Below, in pieces: positions 1-9,294 of a stretch of DNA of 64,000 bases; positions within the stretch are counted from its first letter, which is position 1, and each line of letters begins with the position of its first letter. The translations under genes and the position numbers were made by a program. The notes below the pieces were generated by a model. That model was given only the letters and a program-made list of their open reading frames with translations, was not told where the DNA came from and did no database searches. The DNA comes from Roseiarcus sp963835955 (GTDB lineage: Bacteria > Pseudomonadota > Alphaproteobacteria > Rhizobiales > Beijerinckiaceae): positions 124,001-188,000 of the forward strand of contig CAWIHZ010000017.1 of assembly GCA_963835955.1 (NCBI GenBank), in the 5' to 3' direction.

Positions 1-39
1 CGATGCGCGACATCTGTGAGCCCCCTTGCCGCGCTTTTG

Positions 40-1407
40 CTATTCGACGCCGAGGGACTTGAGCTTGCGATGCAGCGCCGAGCGCTCCATGCCGATGAAT
101 TCCGCCGTTCGCGAGATGTTGCCGCTGAAGCGGCTCAGCTGGGCCACGAGATAATCGCGCTCGAAGGCCTCGCGCGCGTCGCGCAACGGAAGGCTCAAAA
201 GCTTCTCGCCGCCGATGCCGCTGGCGACCGCCGGCACCAGCGCGCCGACCTCCGCCGGCAGCATCGACGCCGAAATCTCGGCGTTCGGATCGCCGAGCGC
301 CAGGATCATCAACCGTTCGACATTGTTGCGCAGCTGGCGGATGTTTCCCGGCCAGTCGTGCGATTGCAATACCGCCATCGCGTCCGCGCCGACGCGCCGC
401 GGCGCGACCCCCATGCTGGCCGCGGCCAGCTCCAGGAAATATTGAACAAGCTCGGGGATGTCCTCGCGCCTCTCCGCCAGCGACGGCACCCGAATCGGCA
501 CCACCGAGAGACGGTGAAAGAGGTCCTCGCGGAAGCGCCCCTCGGTGATCGCCTCGGCGAGATCCCGGCTGGTTGAGGAGATGATCCGCACGTCGACATA
601 GACGCGAGACGAGCCGCCGACGCGCTGAAAGTTCTGATCGACCAGGACGCGAAGGATTTTCGCTTGGGTCTCGCGCGGCATGTCGGCGACCTCGTCGAGA
701 TAGAGCGTGCCGCCATGAGCCTCCTCGAGAGCGCCGGTCCGCCTGGAGCCGTCGGTCCCGGCCTCGAGGCCGAACAGCTCCGCCTCCATCCCCTCGGGCG
801 ACATTGCCGGCGCGTTGATGACGACGAATGGCCCCTCCGCGCGGGCCGAGCTTTCATGGATGAGCCTGGCGGCCAGTTCCTTGCCGGAACCGGCCGCGCC
901 CGAAATGAGAACGCGCGAATTGGCGGGCCCGATCTTCTCGATGATTCGCTTGAGATTGACGAGCGCCGTCGATGAGCCGATCATTCGGGTGACCGCCCCG
1001 CCGCGGGCGCGAAGGTCGTTGACCTCGCGCTTGAGCCGCGAGGTCTCCAGCGCCCGCTCGGCGATCAGGATCAGACGGTCCGCCTTAAACGGCTTTTCGA
1101 TGAAGTCGTAGGCGCCGAGCTTGATCGCCGTCACCGCGGTCTCGATGTTGCCGTGTCCTGAAATCATGACGACCGGAACCTGCGGATTTTGCCGTTTGAT
1201 CGCTTCGAGCAGTTGGAGACCGTCCAGCTTCGAGCCCTGCAACCAGATGTCGAGCAGGACCAGTTGCGGCCGGCGCGCCTCGATCGCCGCGATCGCCTCG
1301 TCCGAATTGCGCGCAAGGCGCGCGCCATGGCCTTCGTCCTCCAGAATGCCGGCGACGAGTTGACGGATGTCCTCTTCGTCGTCGACGATGAGAATATCAG
1401 CAATCAT
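40..1407 (-). CDS. ntrX: NtrX nitrogen response regulator
   Basis: A 455-aa AAA+ response regulator. The receiver domain lies at about residues 1-120, with acidic D9/D10, phospho-acceptor D53 and a conserved KPF near residue 105. The central ATPase domain (about 145-380) has a Walker A GAAGSGKE and a Walker B-like YLDEV. A Fis-type helix-turn-helix forms the C-terminus. The GAFTGA loop that contacts sigma-54 in NtrC is missing: the corresponding stretch reads GTDGSRRTGA. This is the known condition for alphaproteobacterial NtrX, so it probably does not activate sigma-54 directly. Its start codon overlaps the stop of ntrY by one base, so the two are co-translated as a kinase/regulator pair controlling nitrogen and redox/envelope responses. 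Confidence 0.95.
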   Translation of the reverse strand: MIADILIVDDEEDIRQLVAGILEDEGHGARLARNSDEAIAAIEARRPQLVLLDIWLQGSKLDGLQLLEAIKRQNPQVPVVMISGHGNIETAVTAIKLGAYDFIEKPFKADRLILIAERALETSRLKREVNDLRARGGAVTRMIGSSTALVNLKRIIEKIGPANSRVLISGAAGSGKELAARLIHESSARAEGPFVVINAPAMSPEGMEAELFGLEAGTDGSRRTGALEEAHGGTLYLDEVADMPRETQAKILRVLVDQNFQRVGGSSRVYVDVRIISSTSRDLAEAITEGRFREDLFHRLSVVPIRVPSLAERREDIPELVQYFLELAAASMGVAPRRVGADAMAVLQSHDWPGNIRQLRNNVERLMILALGDPNAEISASMLPAEVGALVPAVASGIGGEKLLSLPLRDAREAFERDYLVAQLSRFSGNISRTAEFIGMERSALHRKLKSLGVE

Positions 1408-3707
1408 CAGGACGATCCGATCTTCTCGCTCTCCGGCGCGGCGTCGTTGCGGGGGGCGCCCGGCAACGGCAATTTCATCAGAACCTTGGCGCCGCGGCCG
1501 CCGTGCGCGCGCGCAAGCCCGTCGAGCAGTTCGACGCTGCCGCCATGGTCCTCGAAAACCTTGACCACGATGGGCAGCCCGAGCCCGGTCCCTTCCGCCC
1601 GCGTCGTCACATAGGGTTCGGTGAGGCGATGGCGCTCCTCGCGCGGAAAGCCCTTGCCGTTATCGCTGACGGCGATCTCGGCGTACCCCCCCGAGTCGGC
1701 GGCCAAAGTTGTCAGGACGACTTTCTTTTCCTGGGATTCTCCCAATGCGTCAATGCCTTCCGTAGCATTTTTAAGGACGTTTGTGAGCGCTTGCGAAATG
1801 AGCCGGCGATCGAAGTCGGCGAACACCGGTTCGGCCGGCAATTGCTCTTCGAAAAGGATGTCCGACCGTCCGACCCGCATCAGGAAAATCGCCTGGCGCA
1901 CGCAATCGGTCAGATCGTCGCGGTTCGGCCGCGCATTTGGCATGCGGGCGAAAGACGAGAATTCATCGACCATCCGCTTGATGTCGTCGACCTGGCGAAT
2001 GATCGTGTCGGTGCATTGGTCGAAGACCTCCCTCCCCTCGACAATGTGCCGGCCGTAGCGCCGCTTCAATCGCTCGGCGGAGAGCTGGATCGGCGTCAGC
2101 GGATTCTTGATCTCGTGGGCGATGCGGCGCGCGACGTCGGCCCAGGCGGCGGTGCGCTGGGCGGTGACGAGATCGCTGATGTCGTCGAGCGTGATGACGC
2201 TTCCGCGATCGTCGCGCCCCGGATTGCCGGTGACGCGAACATTGAGAACGCGCTCGCGTCCGTCTCGAAGCACGGTCGCCTGGCCCTGGTGAAGACGCAG
2301 CCGCAGCGTGCGAGCCTGTTCCCAGATCGACGCAATGCTATGCTGGGCCGCTTCCACGGGCCTTCCGATCAACCCGCGTTCGCCGCCGAGAAGACGCTCG
2401 GCGGCGGCGTTTGAGACTGTGATCACGCCTTCGTTGTCGACGCCCAGAACGCCCGCCGGCACGCCCGCCAGCACCGCCTCGATAAAGGCGCGGCGCTCGT
2501 CGTTGAGCGCGTTAGCCTCGATCAGGCCGGTTTGTTGGCGCAACAATTCCGAAGTCATTTTGTTGAAAGTGTCGCCGAGATGACCGAGATCGCCGTCAGA
2601 GGATCGCGTGGGCACCTGGACGTGAAGATCGCCGGAGGCGACCTGGTCGGTGGCGCGGATCAGACGACGGATCGGTCCCACGAGACGATTGGCGAAGGCG
2701 AGCCCGAGCCAGATCGCCGAAAACAGCATCGTCAGGGCCAGCAGCACGAAGACGGTGGCGAAGCCGAGCTCGAGATTGTGCCTATGGGCCTCGAACCGTC
2801 CGAATATGTTGCCGACGCTGGCCGCGTCGATCGCCATTTTGGCCGCCAAAGGATCGATGCCGCGCGCGGCGTATAGGAATTGCCCTTCCACGCCTGGTAT
2901 GGGTCGGATGCCAACGAAGACATTGCCCACGCCAAGCATGCCGCACAGGGCCTCGTCATTGGCCGCGTCCCGGAAATCGGACGATTCAGGCCTGGCGATC
3001 AGTTTGTCGTCCGAGCCCGTCGCGATTTCAACCGGCGTTCCGTCGCTCTTCATGATCGCGGCGGCGTTGAAGCCGAGGGTCTTGGATCGCGAACTGAAGT
3101 ATTCTCTGAATTGGGCTGGGTCCGAGCGCAGCAGCAGCGAACTTCGCGCGATGTCGTCCGCGGTCAGCTCCACGTCCCGAAGGAGGGCGCGGCATTGGGA
3201 CTCTCGGTAGAGTTGGGTCGCCTGGTTGGATTCATTGATGAAGGCCGCGACGTCGGTCATGAAGCGGGGGTTGATCGCCCACTCGACTGAAACGGTGGCC
3301 ACGACTGCGGTCACGATCGCGGGAATCGCCGCGACCAGCGAAAAAAGGGCGACGACCCGGCTGTGCAGCCGGGCGCCCGCGCGCGCCGCGCGCCGCGCCG
3401 CCCTGAGCCGCGCCAGCTCGAAGCCGATGAGGATGATCAAGGTTATGACGACGAGGCCGTCGCCGATCAGCAGCGTCCAAACGACGCCTGCGGTGGGGAG
3501 TATGGGGGTGAATCCGGCGAAAACGAGAAACGTCGCCAGCGCCAGCACGAAGGCCGCGCCAACGGCGAACGGACCAAATCGTCCCGCGGGCCTCTCTTCA
3601 AAGGGCGCCGAAGCGCGCGCGCCGGTGATCGTCGTCCCTGTCAAACCCTTGAACCGAAAGCTGGCCGGCGAAGTCGCTGACGCATTGCGCCCGTGGCAAT
3701 GTTGCAA
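1407..3707 (-). CDS. ntrY: NtrY sensor histidine kinase
   Basis: Membrane histidine kinase, 766 aa as read from the first start. Hydrophobic segments lie at about residues 45-70, 80-105 and 130-155. A periplasmic sensor region follows, then another membrane helix near 320, a HAMP domain (LVGPIRRLIRATDQVASGDL), a PAS-like region, the H-box AHEIKNPLTPIQL and an ATPase domain with DNGKGF and GTGLGLPIV. It phosphorylates NtrX, whose gene follows with a one-base overlap. The first residues before the first membrane helix are poorly conserved, so the true start may be an internal ATG/GTG. Confidence 0.93.
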   Translation of the reverse strand: MQHCHGRNASATSPASFRFKGLTGTTITGARASAPFEERPAGRFGPFAVGAAFVLALATFLVFAGFTPILPTAGVVWTLLIGDGLVVITLIILIGFELARLRAARRAARAGARLHSRVVALFSLVAAIPAIVTAVVATVSVEWAINPRFMTDVAAFINESNQATQLYRESQCRALLRDVELTADDIARSSLLLRSDPAQFREYFSSRSKTLGFNAAAIMKSDGTPVEIATGSDDKLIARPESSDFRDAANDEALCGMLGVGNVFVGIRPIPGVEGQFLYAARGIDPLAAKMAIDAASVGNIFGRFEAHRHNLELGFATVFVLLALTMLFSAIWLGLAFANRLVGPIRRLIRATDQVASGDLHVQVPTRSSDGDLGHLGDTFNKMTSELLRQQTGLIEANALNDERRAFIEAVLAGVPAGVLGVDNEGVITVSNAAAERLLGGERGLIGRPVEAAQHSIASIWEQARTLRLRLHQGQATVLRDGRERVLNVRVTGNPGRDDRGSVITLDDISDLVTAQRTAAWADVARRIAHEIKNPLTPIQLSAERLKRRYGRHIVEGREVFDQCTDTIIRQVDDIKRMVDEFSSFARMPNARPNRDDLTDCVRQAIFLMRVGRSDILFEEQLPAEPVFADFDRRLISQALTNVLKNATEGIDALGESQEKKVVLTTLAADSGGYAEIAVSDNGKGFPREERHRLTEPYVTTRAEGTGLGLPIVVKVFEDHGGSVELLDGLARAHGGRGAKVLMKLPLPGAPRNDAAPESEKIGSS

Positions 3708-3742
3708 CGATGTTGCTCAATTGCGACGATTTGGCGGCGCTG

Positions 3743-5235
3743 TCAACGAAAGCTGGGCATGCCTCGCAAGTTCAGTTCGCGGATTTTCTTGCGCAGTGTG
3801 TTGCGATTGAGCCCCAGGATTTCGGCGGCCTTGATCTGGTTTCCCCTGGTCAACGCGAGAGTCGCGGCGATCAGCGGCGCTTCCAGGTCGTGCAGCACCC
3901 GATGATAAAGCCCGGCCTGCGGGCTGGCGCCGTCGAAGGATCGGAAAAGATCGGCGATGGCGCGCTCCATCGCCGCGTCAAATCCGTCGCCCGCGATCTG
4001 AGCGGCGATCGGGACCGCGCGCTGCCGGCCGTCCTCGTTCCCGACCGGCAGCGGAAGCGGGGCGCCGTCCCCGCGCTCAGCTCAGCCTCGATCAGCGCCT
4101 CGCCGATCACATCCTGCGGGTAGAGCGCGGCGAGTCGGCGGGCGAGGTTTTCGAGTTCGCGCACATTGCCGGGCCATGGGTAGCGTCGCAACCGCTCCAT
4201 GGCGGCCGGTTCGATCGTCTTGACCGGAAGGCCTTCGCCGGCCCCGCGCTGGAAAAAGGCGCGCACGAGATCGGGGATGTCCTCCGAGCGTTCGCGCAGC
4301 GGCGGCAAACGTAACGGCACCACGTTGAGGCGAAAGAACAAATCCTCGCGAAAAGCCCCCTGCTGGATGGCGAAGCGCAGGTCCTTGTTGGTCGCCGCGA
4401 TGATGCGTACGTTCGACTTGATCGGCGTCCGACCTCCTACGGTCGTATATTCGCCCTGCTGCAACACCCGCAGAAGGCGTGTCTGCGCCTCCATCGGCAT
4501 GTCGCCGATTTCATCGAGGAACAGGGTCCCGCCCTCCGCCTGTTCGAAGCGCCCGACCGAACGTGCGGCGGCGCCGGTGAAGGCCCCCTTTTCATGGCCG
4601 AACAATTCGCTTTCGATGAGGTCGCGCGGAATGGCGGCCATATTGATGGCGACGAACGGCCCGCCCTTGCGCTTGCCGTAGTCATGCAGGGCGCGGGCGA
4701 CCAGTTCCTTGCCGGTTCCCAACTCCCCGGAGATCATCACGGTGAGGTCGGTCTGCATCAGCCGCGCGAGCACCCGGAAAATGTCCTGCATCGCCGGCGA
4801 GCGGCCGACGATCGGCATCGTCTCGGCCGGCGCCGGCGGATCTTGGTTTTCCCTTCGGCGCTTGGGCTCGGCGAGCGCCCTGCCGACGATGGCGACGAGT
4901 TCGCGCAGATCAAAGGGCTTCGGCAGGTATTCGTAAGCTCCGCGCTCGGAGGCCCTGATCGCGGTCATGAACGTGTTCTGGGCGCTCATGACGATGATCG
5001 GCAGTTCGGGCCGCATCCGCTTGATGCGCGGCAGGAGGTCGAAGGCGTTGTCATCGGGCATGACCACATCGGTGATGACGAGATCGCCCTCGCCCGCCGC
5101 GACCCATCGCCATAGCCCCGCCACCGTGCTCGTCGCCCGCACTTCGTAGCCGGCGCGCGTGAGCGCCTGATTGAGGACGGTTCGGATTCCGGCGTCGTCA
5201 TCGGCGATCAGGATATTGCCTGACGGCATCCTCAA
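3743..5235 (-). CDS. ntrC: NtrC nitrogen regulator, one frameshift
   Basis: Sigma-54-dependent activator of nitrogen-assimilation genes. It has a receiver domain (DDDAGIRT at the N-terminus, VITDVVMP around the phospho-Asp), an AAA+ domain with Walker A GELGTGKE and the GAFTGA sigma-54 loop, and a Fis-type DNA-binding end (NQIKAAEILGLNRNTLRKKI). The frame breaks in the C4 run at 4069-4072. The last part, through NLRGMPSFR, continues in another frame down to 3743, and one added C restores a full-length protein of about 497 aa. Since NtrC is a core regulator, a sequencing indel is the simpler explanation. It sits 28 bp downstream of ntrB and 35 bp before the ntrY start. Confidence 0.9.
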
Positions 5236-5263
5236 GCTCCTTCGGCCAATCGGGGGCCGCCCG

Positions 5264-6376
5264 TCACCTCGGTCCGGACAGGCGCGGCGTTTCGAGAGGC
5301 ATCAGCACCCGAAAGGTCGTCCTGCGCGGATGCGACTCGCATTCGATCGTGCCGCCGTGGTCGCCGATCAGCTTGGCGACCAGTGCAAGACCCAGACCAG
5401 AACCCTGCGGCTTGGTCGTCACGAAAGGATCGAACAGGTTGCCGAGAATATCGGGCGCAATGCCCGGACCATTGTCCCTCACGCAAATTTCGAGCGGGAG
5501 ACTCACGGGTTCGGCGCTCGGCTGGCTGCGCAGCCGCACGCCCGGCCGGTACGCGGTGCTTAATGTAATTTCTCCGTCAATGCTATCGTTTCCAATGGCT
5601 TCCGCCGCGTTTTTGATCAAGTTGAGAAACACCTGGATCAATTGGTCGCGCGACCCATGGACATGTGGCAAGGACGGATCGTAGGTCTCGACGAATCGGA
5701 TATGGCGCGCGAAGCCGGCCTGGGCCAGCCGTTTGACATGATCCAGCACCGCATGAATGTTGAGGCTTTCCCAATTTGCCGGTGTCGAATCGGCGAAGGA
5801 CTGCACCCGATCGACGAGTTTGACGATCCGGTCGGTTTCCTCACAGATCAGCCGGGTCAGCCCGCGGTCATCGTCGCTGGCGTTCGCCTCCAGCAATTGG
5901 GCCGCGCCGCGAATGCCCGATAGCGGATTCTTGATTTCGTGCGCCAGCATCACGCCAAGGGCCGTGATCGACCGGGCGGCGCTTCGGTGGGTGAGTTGTC
6001 TGTCTATTTTTTCGGCAATCGCCCGTTCTTGCAGCAAGATCGCCACCGCTTGATCCGGCTGCGGCAACGGCGCCACGAAAACGTCGACAATTCCCCAATT
6101 CCCGGTCCTGGGCGTGGAGATGTCGATCTTGTAGCCGTTGACGGTCGCCTGACTGCTCAACGCATCGGCGACAAGCGCCAGCACTGGGGAGCCAAAGGGC
6201 ACGATGTCGGCGAGGCTCGCGCGCAAGAGCGCGCCGCGACCCATGTCGAAGAAGGTTTCGGCCGCGATATTGACGTCAATAATCCTGCCCGGCGCGTCAA
6301 CCGTAAGCAGCGGCTGGGCCAGCGCATTCAACACCTTCGCGGCGTCTTCACGCATCCTTTGAAAGGGCGCCGTCAT
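5264..6376 (-). CDS. ntrB: NtrB nitrogen sensor kinase
   Basis: Soluble histidine kinase of 370 aa that phosphorylates and dephosphorylates NtrC in response to PII. An N-terminal PAS domain (about 15-120) precedes the H-box AHEIKNPLSGIRGAAQ and the ATPase domain with DNGPGI and GSGLGLALV. The ATG at 6376 is chosen because it forms an ATGA overlap with the dusB stop and begins at the conserved N-terminus; a longer frame extends upstream inside dusB but is a shadow. Order dusB-ntrB-ntrC-ntrY-ntrX is the classical alphaproteobacterial arrangement. Confidence 0.94.
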   Translation of the reverse strand: MTAPFQRMREDAAKVLNALAQPLLTVDAPGRIIDVNIAAETFFDMGRGALLRASLADIVPFGSPVLALVADALSSQATVNGYKIDISTPRTGNWGIVDVFVAPLPQPDQAVAILLQERAIAEKIDRQLTHRSAARSITALGVMLAHEIKNPLSGIRGAAQLLEANASDDDRGLTRLICEETDRIVKLVDRVQSFADSTPANWESLNIHAVLDHVKRLAQAGFARHIRFVETYDPSLPHVHGSRDQLIQVFLNLIKNAAEAIGNDSIDGEITLSTAYRPGVRLRSQPSAEPVSLPLEICVRDNGPGIAPDILGNLFDPFVTTKPQGSGLGLALVAKLIGDHGGTIECESHPRRTTFRVLMPLETPRLSGPR

Positions 6377-7386
6377 GCCGCGGCCTTCGTCTCCGCAGCC
6401 TCGAAGACAAAGGCGAGCAGAGCCCGGGCGCCCACGGGGTCGTCGGCGGTCACCAGATCGCGCCGCGTCGCATCCGGCGCCCCAACGCCCAGCGCGTAGG
6501 CGGCCAAGTGCTTTCTGGCGTGTCGCAGACCGGAGCGAGGTCCAAGATTTGCGATCAGCCAGTCGAGATGCTCGAGCGCCGCGTCGCGTCGGTCCTTGAG
6601 CGGCGGCAGTCGAAGCGGTCCGCCGTCCTCGATCGCGCGGGCGACCGCGCCGACCAGCCATGGCGCGCCCATGGCCGCGCGCCCGACCATCACCGCGCGA
6701 GCGCCCGACCGGGCCAGCATCGCCCGCGCATCCTCGATGCTGGCGCAATCGCCATTGACGACAATGGGAATGCCGACCGCCTCCACAACCGCCCGCACCG
6801 CCCTCCAGTCGGCGCGGCCATCGTAAAATTGCGTCCGGGTGCGGCCGTGGACGGTCGCCATCCGCGCCCCGGCCCGCTCCGCGCGGCGAGCGAGTTCGGG
6901 AGCGTTCAGCGAATTCTCGTCCCAGCCAAGCCTCATCTTGAGCGTCACTGGAACTGAAACCGCCTCGGCGACCGTCGCGACGACCCGTTCGGCGTGGTCG
7001 AGATCGCGCATCAGCGCGGCGCCGGCCAGCGCTCCCGACACCCGACGGGCCGGACAGCCCATGTTGATGTCGATGATGTCCGCTCCCGCCGCCTCGACCC
7101 TGCGCGCCGTCTCCGCCAGCGCTCGCGGCTCGCGACCGACGAGCTGAACCGCATGCGGCGCGACACCGTCGCCTTCGGCGCGCATCGCGGCCTCGACGTC
7201 GCCTTCGAGAAAGGTCTCGGCGGCCACCATCTCGGAAAACGCCAGCGCGGCCCCGAATCGCCGCGCAATCCGGCGCATCGCCAGATCGCTGACGCCCGAC
7301 ATCGGCGCTAGCATCGCGCCGCCGTCGAGCCGAACCGGTCCCAGGACGATCGGAGAGTCCGCGCCTAAATTATGTGCAACTTTCAT
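6373..7386 (-). CDS. dusB: tRNA-dihydrouridine synthase DusB (NifR3)
   Basis: FMN-dependent reductase that converts uridine to dihydrouridine in tRNA; historically nifR3 in this operon. Visible motifs are the N-terminal GGAMLAPMSGVSD, the catalytic-cysteine segment INMGCPARRVSG, KMRLGWDE, VHGRTRTQFYDGRADW, and the FMN-phosphate region VVNGDCAS with MVGRAAMGAPWL. The start at 7386 (MKVAHNLG) gives 337 aa; an in-frame start 48 bp further upstream is possible but less likely. First gene of the ntr operon, with ATGA coupling to ntrB. Confidence 0.94.
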   Translation of the reverse strand: MKVAHNLGADSPIVLGPVRLDGGAMLAPMSGVSDLAMRRIARRFGAALAFSEMVAAETFLEGDVEAAMRAEGDGVAPHAVQLVGREPRALAETARRVEAAGADIIDINMGCPARRVSGALAGAALMRDLDHAERVVATVAEAVSVPVTLKMRLGWDENSLNAPELARRAERAGARMATVHGRTRTQFYDGRADWRAVRAVVEAVGIPIVVNGDCASIEDARAMLARSGARAVMVGRAAMGAPWLVGAVARAIEDGGPLRLPPLKDRRDAALEHLDWLIANLGPRSGLRHARKHLAAYALGVGAPDATRRDLVTADDPVGARALLAFVFEAAETKAAA

Positions 7387-7562
7387 TATGCCTATACTGT
7401 AATCAGGACAAAGGCGAACGCAAGGCGGCGGCATAAAACGCGGTGTGGAACATGACCCGGGCTAAGCGTCGAGCTCTTGCGCTGGTTGAATCGAGGGGGG
7501 AAGTTAGCGGCGTCCGTCGAAGGCGCGCCAGAAGCGTCCCGACCCGACTATGGAGCGTTGAT

Positions 7563-7889
7563 ATGCGCGCATTGCTTCTGGCATCGGCGATCGTGATTGC
7601 GTCGCCCCTATCCGGCTTCGCCGTCGTCCGGCTCAGCGTGCCGGGCGAATGCGCGGATCGGAACGCCCTGCAGAACATGGCCTATGACGCACGCCTCGAG
7701 GCGATCCAATTCTATTTCAAGGGATTGATTCTAAACCTGACGGACAAGAAAAAACAAACGTGCTTGGAAGCTCACGTTCTCCTGGACGATAGCTTCGCCG
7801 TCATCAACAAAACGCGCGCGCTCATCGAGACCGACTGCCTGCCGATCGACGTCGCCGCCCGCATGGCCGCGGGAGGCCTGTGCAAATGA
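7563..7889 (+). CDS. Small secreted protein of unknown function
   Basis: A 108-aa protein with a clear signal peptide (MRALLLASAIVIASPLSG then FAVV), followed by a short hydrophilic domain with four cysteines (CADRN, CLEAH, CLPID and the penultimate CK). The ATG at 7563 is preferred to the upstream in-frame ATG because it begins directly at the signal peptide. Transcribed divergently from dusB. I do not recognise the family; export to the periplasm is an inference from the signal peptide. Confidence 0.65.
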   Translation: MRALLLASAIVIASPLSGFAVVRLSVPGECADRNALQNMAYDARLEAIQFYFKGLILNLTDKKKQTCLEAHVLLDDSFAVINKTRALIETDCLPIDVAARMAAGGLCK

Positions 7890-7932
7890 CGCCGGCTTGA
7901 CCCAATGGCCGGCTTGAACCAGACGAAGCGGC

Positions 7933-8217
7933 ATGACGCCGCTTTCCGATTCCGCCCGAAATCTCGAATCCGTCATCGCCAGGCTCCTTGCCGAGGCGCC
8001 GGCCGGACGGACAATCTGCCCGACCGACGCCGCCAAGGCCTTCGCCGAAACGCGCGGGGAGGATGACCTCGGCTGGCGCTCGCATCTGCAGGAGGTCCGG
8101 CGCGCGTCTGTCAGACTGGCGATGGCGGGCAAGCTGGTCATCACCCGCAAGGGCAAGATCGTCGATCCGACAGATTTTCGCGGCGTCTACCGCCTCGGCG
8201 CCCCGTCTTCCGAATAG
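7933..8217 (+). CDS. DUF3253 family protein
   Basis: A 94-aa cytoplasmic protein resembling DUF3253, a winged-helix-like family. Visible are an N-terminal amphipathic region ending in TICPTDAAKAF, the conserved tryptophan of DDLGWRSHL, and a C-terminal beta-rich stretch GKLVITRKGKIVDPTDFRGVYRL. The tail FRGVYRLG is characteristic of the family. Its 43-bp spacing from the small secreted-protein gene permits co-transcription. Biochemical role unknown. Confidence 0.75.
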   Translation: MTPLSDSARNLESVIARLLAEAPAGRTICPTDAAKAFAETRGEDDLGWRSHLQEVRRASVRLAMAGKLVITRKGKIVDPTDFRGVYRLGAPSSE

Positions 8218-8286
8218 GCGGCCGCCGCCTCTATCGCGGATTTCGATCTCGGGTCGCCGCCGAAGCCGCGCTGGTCCCGGGCCCCG

Positions 8287-9096
8287 TCAGCCGCCGGCAT
8301 CTCCCGGTCCCGGGAAAAGATGGTCGATCCGCCCGCTCGCCCAATAGGCCGCGAGACCGATCCATTCATGCGCGGCGAGCTCGAAGACCCGCAGATTGCG
8401 CGCGGGATCGAAGTCCAGGCGCAAATCGTGTCCCCTTCCAAGCGTAAGAAAATTCACGGGATAAGCGATCACATGGAAGCCGGCTTTCTCGAACAAGCCC
8501 ATCGAGCGCGGCATGTGAAAGGCCGAGGTCACGAGAAGCCAGCGCTGCGAGGATACGGGATGGAGGATGGCCGCGGTGAAGCGGGCGTTTTCGTCGGTGT
8601 TGCGCGACTTGTCTTCGATCGTGATCCGCTCCGGCGCGACTCCCAGGGCCGCCATGAACTTTTTGGCTTGCAGAGCCTCGGTCGAAACCGCTCCAGTCAG
8701 CGACGCGCTGCCGCCGGTATAGACGACGCGCGCCCGCGGGTAACGCTTCGCCAGAATGACCGCCTCGGTGAGCCGCTCGCCGCCGACGTCGAAAACGGTT
8801 TGGCCTCGCGCCCTGCTCGCTTCGTCGTCGATCGCCCCGCCCAGCACGACGATCCCCTCGGGCGGAGCCAGGTCGGCCGAAGGCTGAGGAAAGCGGTCTT
8901 CGAGGGGCGCAATCAGCGCTTCGCCAATCGGCGAGTCGGCGAGGGCGAACAAAATGAGGATCGCCGCGAGCGCCAGCCAGCGTCCGAACCGGGCATGCCG
9001 CCCAAAGCTCAGCAATGTTCCGACGAGCGCGCCGATCAACAGCAGGTTGACCGGCGACGCGATCATCCAGAAAATCTTCGATGCGACGAAAAACAT
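8287..9096 (-). CDS. YdcF/ElyC-type DUF218 membrane protein
   Basis: About 269 aa from the ATG at 9096 (MFFVASKIFW), chosen because the first transmembrane helix begins there. Two N-terminal membrane helices (about 5-30 and 35-55) are followed by the DUF218 domain: GIVVLGGAID, RVVYTGGSASL, IEDKSRNTDENA and LLVTSAFHMPRS, all family signatures. Members such as ElyC act in envelope and polyprenyl-carrier homeostasis; the exact reaction is unsettled. Single minus-strand gene facing plus-strand genes on both sides. Confidence 0.85.
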   Translation of the reverse strand: MFFVASKIFWMIASPVNLLLIGALVGTLLSFGRHARFGRWLALAAILILFALADSPIGEALIAPLEDRFPQPSADLAPPEGIVVLGGAIDDEASRARGQTVFDVGGERLTEAVILAKRYPRARVVYTGGSASLTGAVSTEALQAKKFMAALGVAPERITIEDKSRNTDENARFTAAILHPVSSQRWLLVTSAFHMPRSMGLFEKAGFHVIAYPVNFLTLGRGHDLRLDFDPARNLRVFELAAHEWIGLAAYWASGRIDHLFPGPGDAGG

Positions 9097-9294
9097 TGGC
9101 GATACGCCCCCTTGGCCGCGCGCCCCTTGTGGCAAGAGGCGAGACTTGTCGCAAGGCGCGCCGTCGCCTATGCAGGGATCCGTCGGCCGCCAACGAATCC
9201 CTTCGTGGAGTCCTTGGAAGTAGCAGGATTTCGCCGCAAAGCCGGCGCCCGCCTTTCCGGAATCTCAGGTTGAGACGCAGTTTCGAGGAACTTG

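Noticed and set aside
16..576. Long plus-strand frames opposite ntrX, ntrY and other high-GC genes
   Set aside because: They lie on the complementary strand of well-supported genes and have shadow composition without domains.
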